NCBI GenBank assembly: GCA_003537575.1
Contig: DPRS01000036.1
Coordinates: 225 to 64,224, forward strand
Origin: Oxalobacteraceae bacterium
GTDB lineage: Bacteria; Pseudomonadota; Gammaproteobacteria; Burkholderiales; Burkholderiaceae_D
Length of the DNA stretch: 64,000 nt
Reading direction: 5' to 3'
The position numbers and the translations under genes are program-made. Of this stretch, positions 63,042-64,000 are shown piece by piece. The notes beneath the pieces were generated by a model. The model had not been told where the DNA came from. It made no database searches and saw only the letters and a list, made by a program, of their open reading frames with translations. Each line of letters opens with the position of its first letter. Within the stretch, counting starts at the first letter, position 1.

Positions 63042-64000
63042 GTGAGCATAATCGAGAAGGCCATCAGCAAGCTTGATCAAGGCAAGAGCGAGACACCGCA
63101 GTCGCCCGCCATTGCCGGCTCTGCCGGGGAGATGCCGACACATGCGCCAGCCGCTGATGATCTCGCCCCCGCTCTAGCTCCGGCTCCGGCCTCAACTACA
63201 GTTGCCGCCACACCGGTGCCCGTTGCAGCATCCAGCCTGACGGATGCTTCCCAACTCCATACCGGGGACAACCGGAGGTCGAAGCGCGTGGAAATCAACC
63301 TCGCGCACCTGCACGGTCTTGGCATGGTGACGCCGGATGGCGGCAGGACCTCAATCGCCGAGGAATTCCGGCTGATCAAGCGTCCTTTGCTCGACAAGGC
63401 TTTCAGCCGGTCAGATAGCGCCACGGCCAATCACGGCAACCTGGTCATGGTAACCAGTTCCTTGCCTGGTGAAGGAAAGACTTTTTGTGCAGTGAATCTG
63501 GCAATCAGCATCGCCATGGAAATGGACCATACCGTGCTATTGGTCGATGCCGATGTGGCGCGTCCCTCGGTCCCGCGATTCCTGGGATTGAAGAATGAAG
63601 CTGGATTAATGGACATCCTGCTCGACGACAAGCTTGACCTGGCGGACGTCATGCTCAAGACAAATATCGACTCGCTGAGCTTTCTGCCCGCCGGCAGAAG
63701 CCACCGCAATGCGACCGAGCTCCTGGCCAGCCAGACCATGAGCCGCCTGCTCGACGAGATCGCCAAGCGCTATCCGGATCGGATCGTAATTTTTGATTCG
63801 CCACCGGTACTGCTGACCACCGAATCGCGCGTTCTCGCCAGCCAGATGGGGCAGATCGTGATGGTGGTGGAAGCCCAGAAAACGACGCAGCATGCGGTCA
63901 AGTCCGTACTGCGCCAGCTCGGTTCGACGGCAAATGTCAGCCTGCTGTACAACAAGTCCAGGGGATTCTCGGGCGAAGAGTATTATGGGCACTACTATAA
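63042..64000 (+). CDS. XrtA-associated tyrosine-protein kinase (BY-kinase), 3' end cut by window
   Basis: The frame starts at GTG 63042 (VSIIEKAISKLDQG) and is open for 319 codons to the edge. After a Pro/Ala-rich N-terminal linker come the BY-kinase motifs: EEFRLIKRPLL, Walker A SSLPGEGKT (about 140), Walker A' LLVDADVARPSV and Walker B VIFDSPPVL. The last visible residues EEYYGHYY begin the tyrosine-rich C-terminal tail that is autophosphorylated. It works with the chain-length protein as a co-polymerase switch. Only a few residues are likely missing. Confidence 0.93.
   Translation, partial: MSIIEKAISKLDQGKSETPQSPAIAGSAGEMPTHAPAADDLAPALAPAPASTTVAATPVPVAASSLTDASQLHTGDNRRSKRVEINLAHLHGLGMVTPDGGRTSIAEEFRLIKRPLLDKAFSRSDSATANHGNLVMVTSSLPGEGKTFCAVNLAISIAMEMDHTVLLVDADVARPSVPRFLGLKNEAGLMDILLDDKLDLADVMLKTNIDSLSFLPAGRSHRNATELLASQTMSRLLDEIAKRYPDRIVIFDSPPVLLTTESRVLASQMGQIVMVVEAQKTTQHAVKSVLRQLGSTANVSLLYNKSRGFSGEEYYGHYY

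Noticed and set aside
1..64000. CRISPR arrays, tRNA or rRNA genes, transposases and integrases
   Set aside because: Looked for repeated spacered units, cloverleaf-like runs and transposase motifs on both strands; none was convincing.

Overview
The window looks like a chromosome segment of a denitrifying betaproteobacterium, most likely in the Oxalobacteraceae (Herminiimonas, Herbaspirillum and Noviherbaspirillum relatives). This rests on gene content and order (exbB-exbD-lpxK-Trm112-like-kdsB, xseA-sodB, a phasin, an XrtA/PEP-CTERM exopolysaccharide locus) and a GC-rich codon bias. No tRNA, rRNA, insertion sequence or CRISPR array was seen. Both edges cut genes: kdsB on the left and an XrtA-associated tyrosine autokinase on the right.

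Region 1 (1-3.2 kb, minus strand) holds envelope housekeeping genes for lipid A and Kdo synthesis plus an ExbB/ExbD pair. Region 2 (3.3-22.3 kb) is a compact anaerobic respiration block: nnrS, a nos operon (nosZ-R-D-F-Y-L, an unknown gene, a cytochrome c, an ApbE flavin transferase), the O2-independent ubiquinone genes ubiU-ubiV-ubiT with a DGC-domain gene, a DUF2249 gene, quinol-type nitric oxide reductase norB, and a divergent nsrR. Four FNR/DNR-type 14-mers lie upstream of nnrS, nosZ, ubiU and norB. Two tandem NsrR-type boxes lie between norB and nsrR, so NO reduction, N2O reduction and anaerobic quinone supply appear to share one regulatory network.

Region 3 (22.5-44.8 kb) is a mixed set: xseA, sodB, wrbA, a DoxX protein, a pirin, a CPA2-type antiporter with ybdK, a GAF-GGDEF diguanylate cyclase, an exported hydrolase, a carboxymuconolactone decarboxylase-like protein, a YgiQ radical SAM protein, an HPP-CBS membrane protein, a TonB-dependent receptor, a Mut7-C protein, a phasin, a BaiN-type flavoprotein, two pseudouridine synthases and a CYTH protein.

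Region 4 (45.1-64 kb) is the left part of an exosortase A (XrtA/PEP-CTERM) exopolysaccharide locus: an acyl carrier protein, two alpha/beta hydrolases, a PEP-CTERM protein, the initiating sugar transferase, the PrsK/PrsR two-component pair, an acyl-CoA ligase, a PLP decarboxylase, an outer-membrane export protein, a chain-length determinant and a tyrosine autokinase. Inserted in it is a four-gene cassette: a Tat-exported protein with a GRSPGYWKNH motif, a PqqD-like protein, an HprK-related kinase and a nucleotidyltransferase, with a convergent-to-locus PhyH dioxygenase gene beside it. Sigma-54 type promoters (GG-N10-GC) lie before this cassette, before the PEP-CTERM gene and before the chain-length gene. 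Because PrsR carries the sigma-54 contact motif, the cassette may belong to the PrsK/PrsR regulon. That cassette is the best candidate here for an undescribed system.
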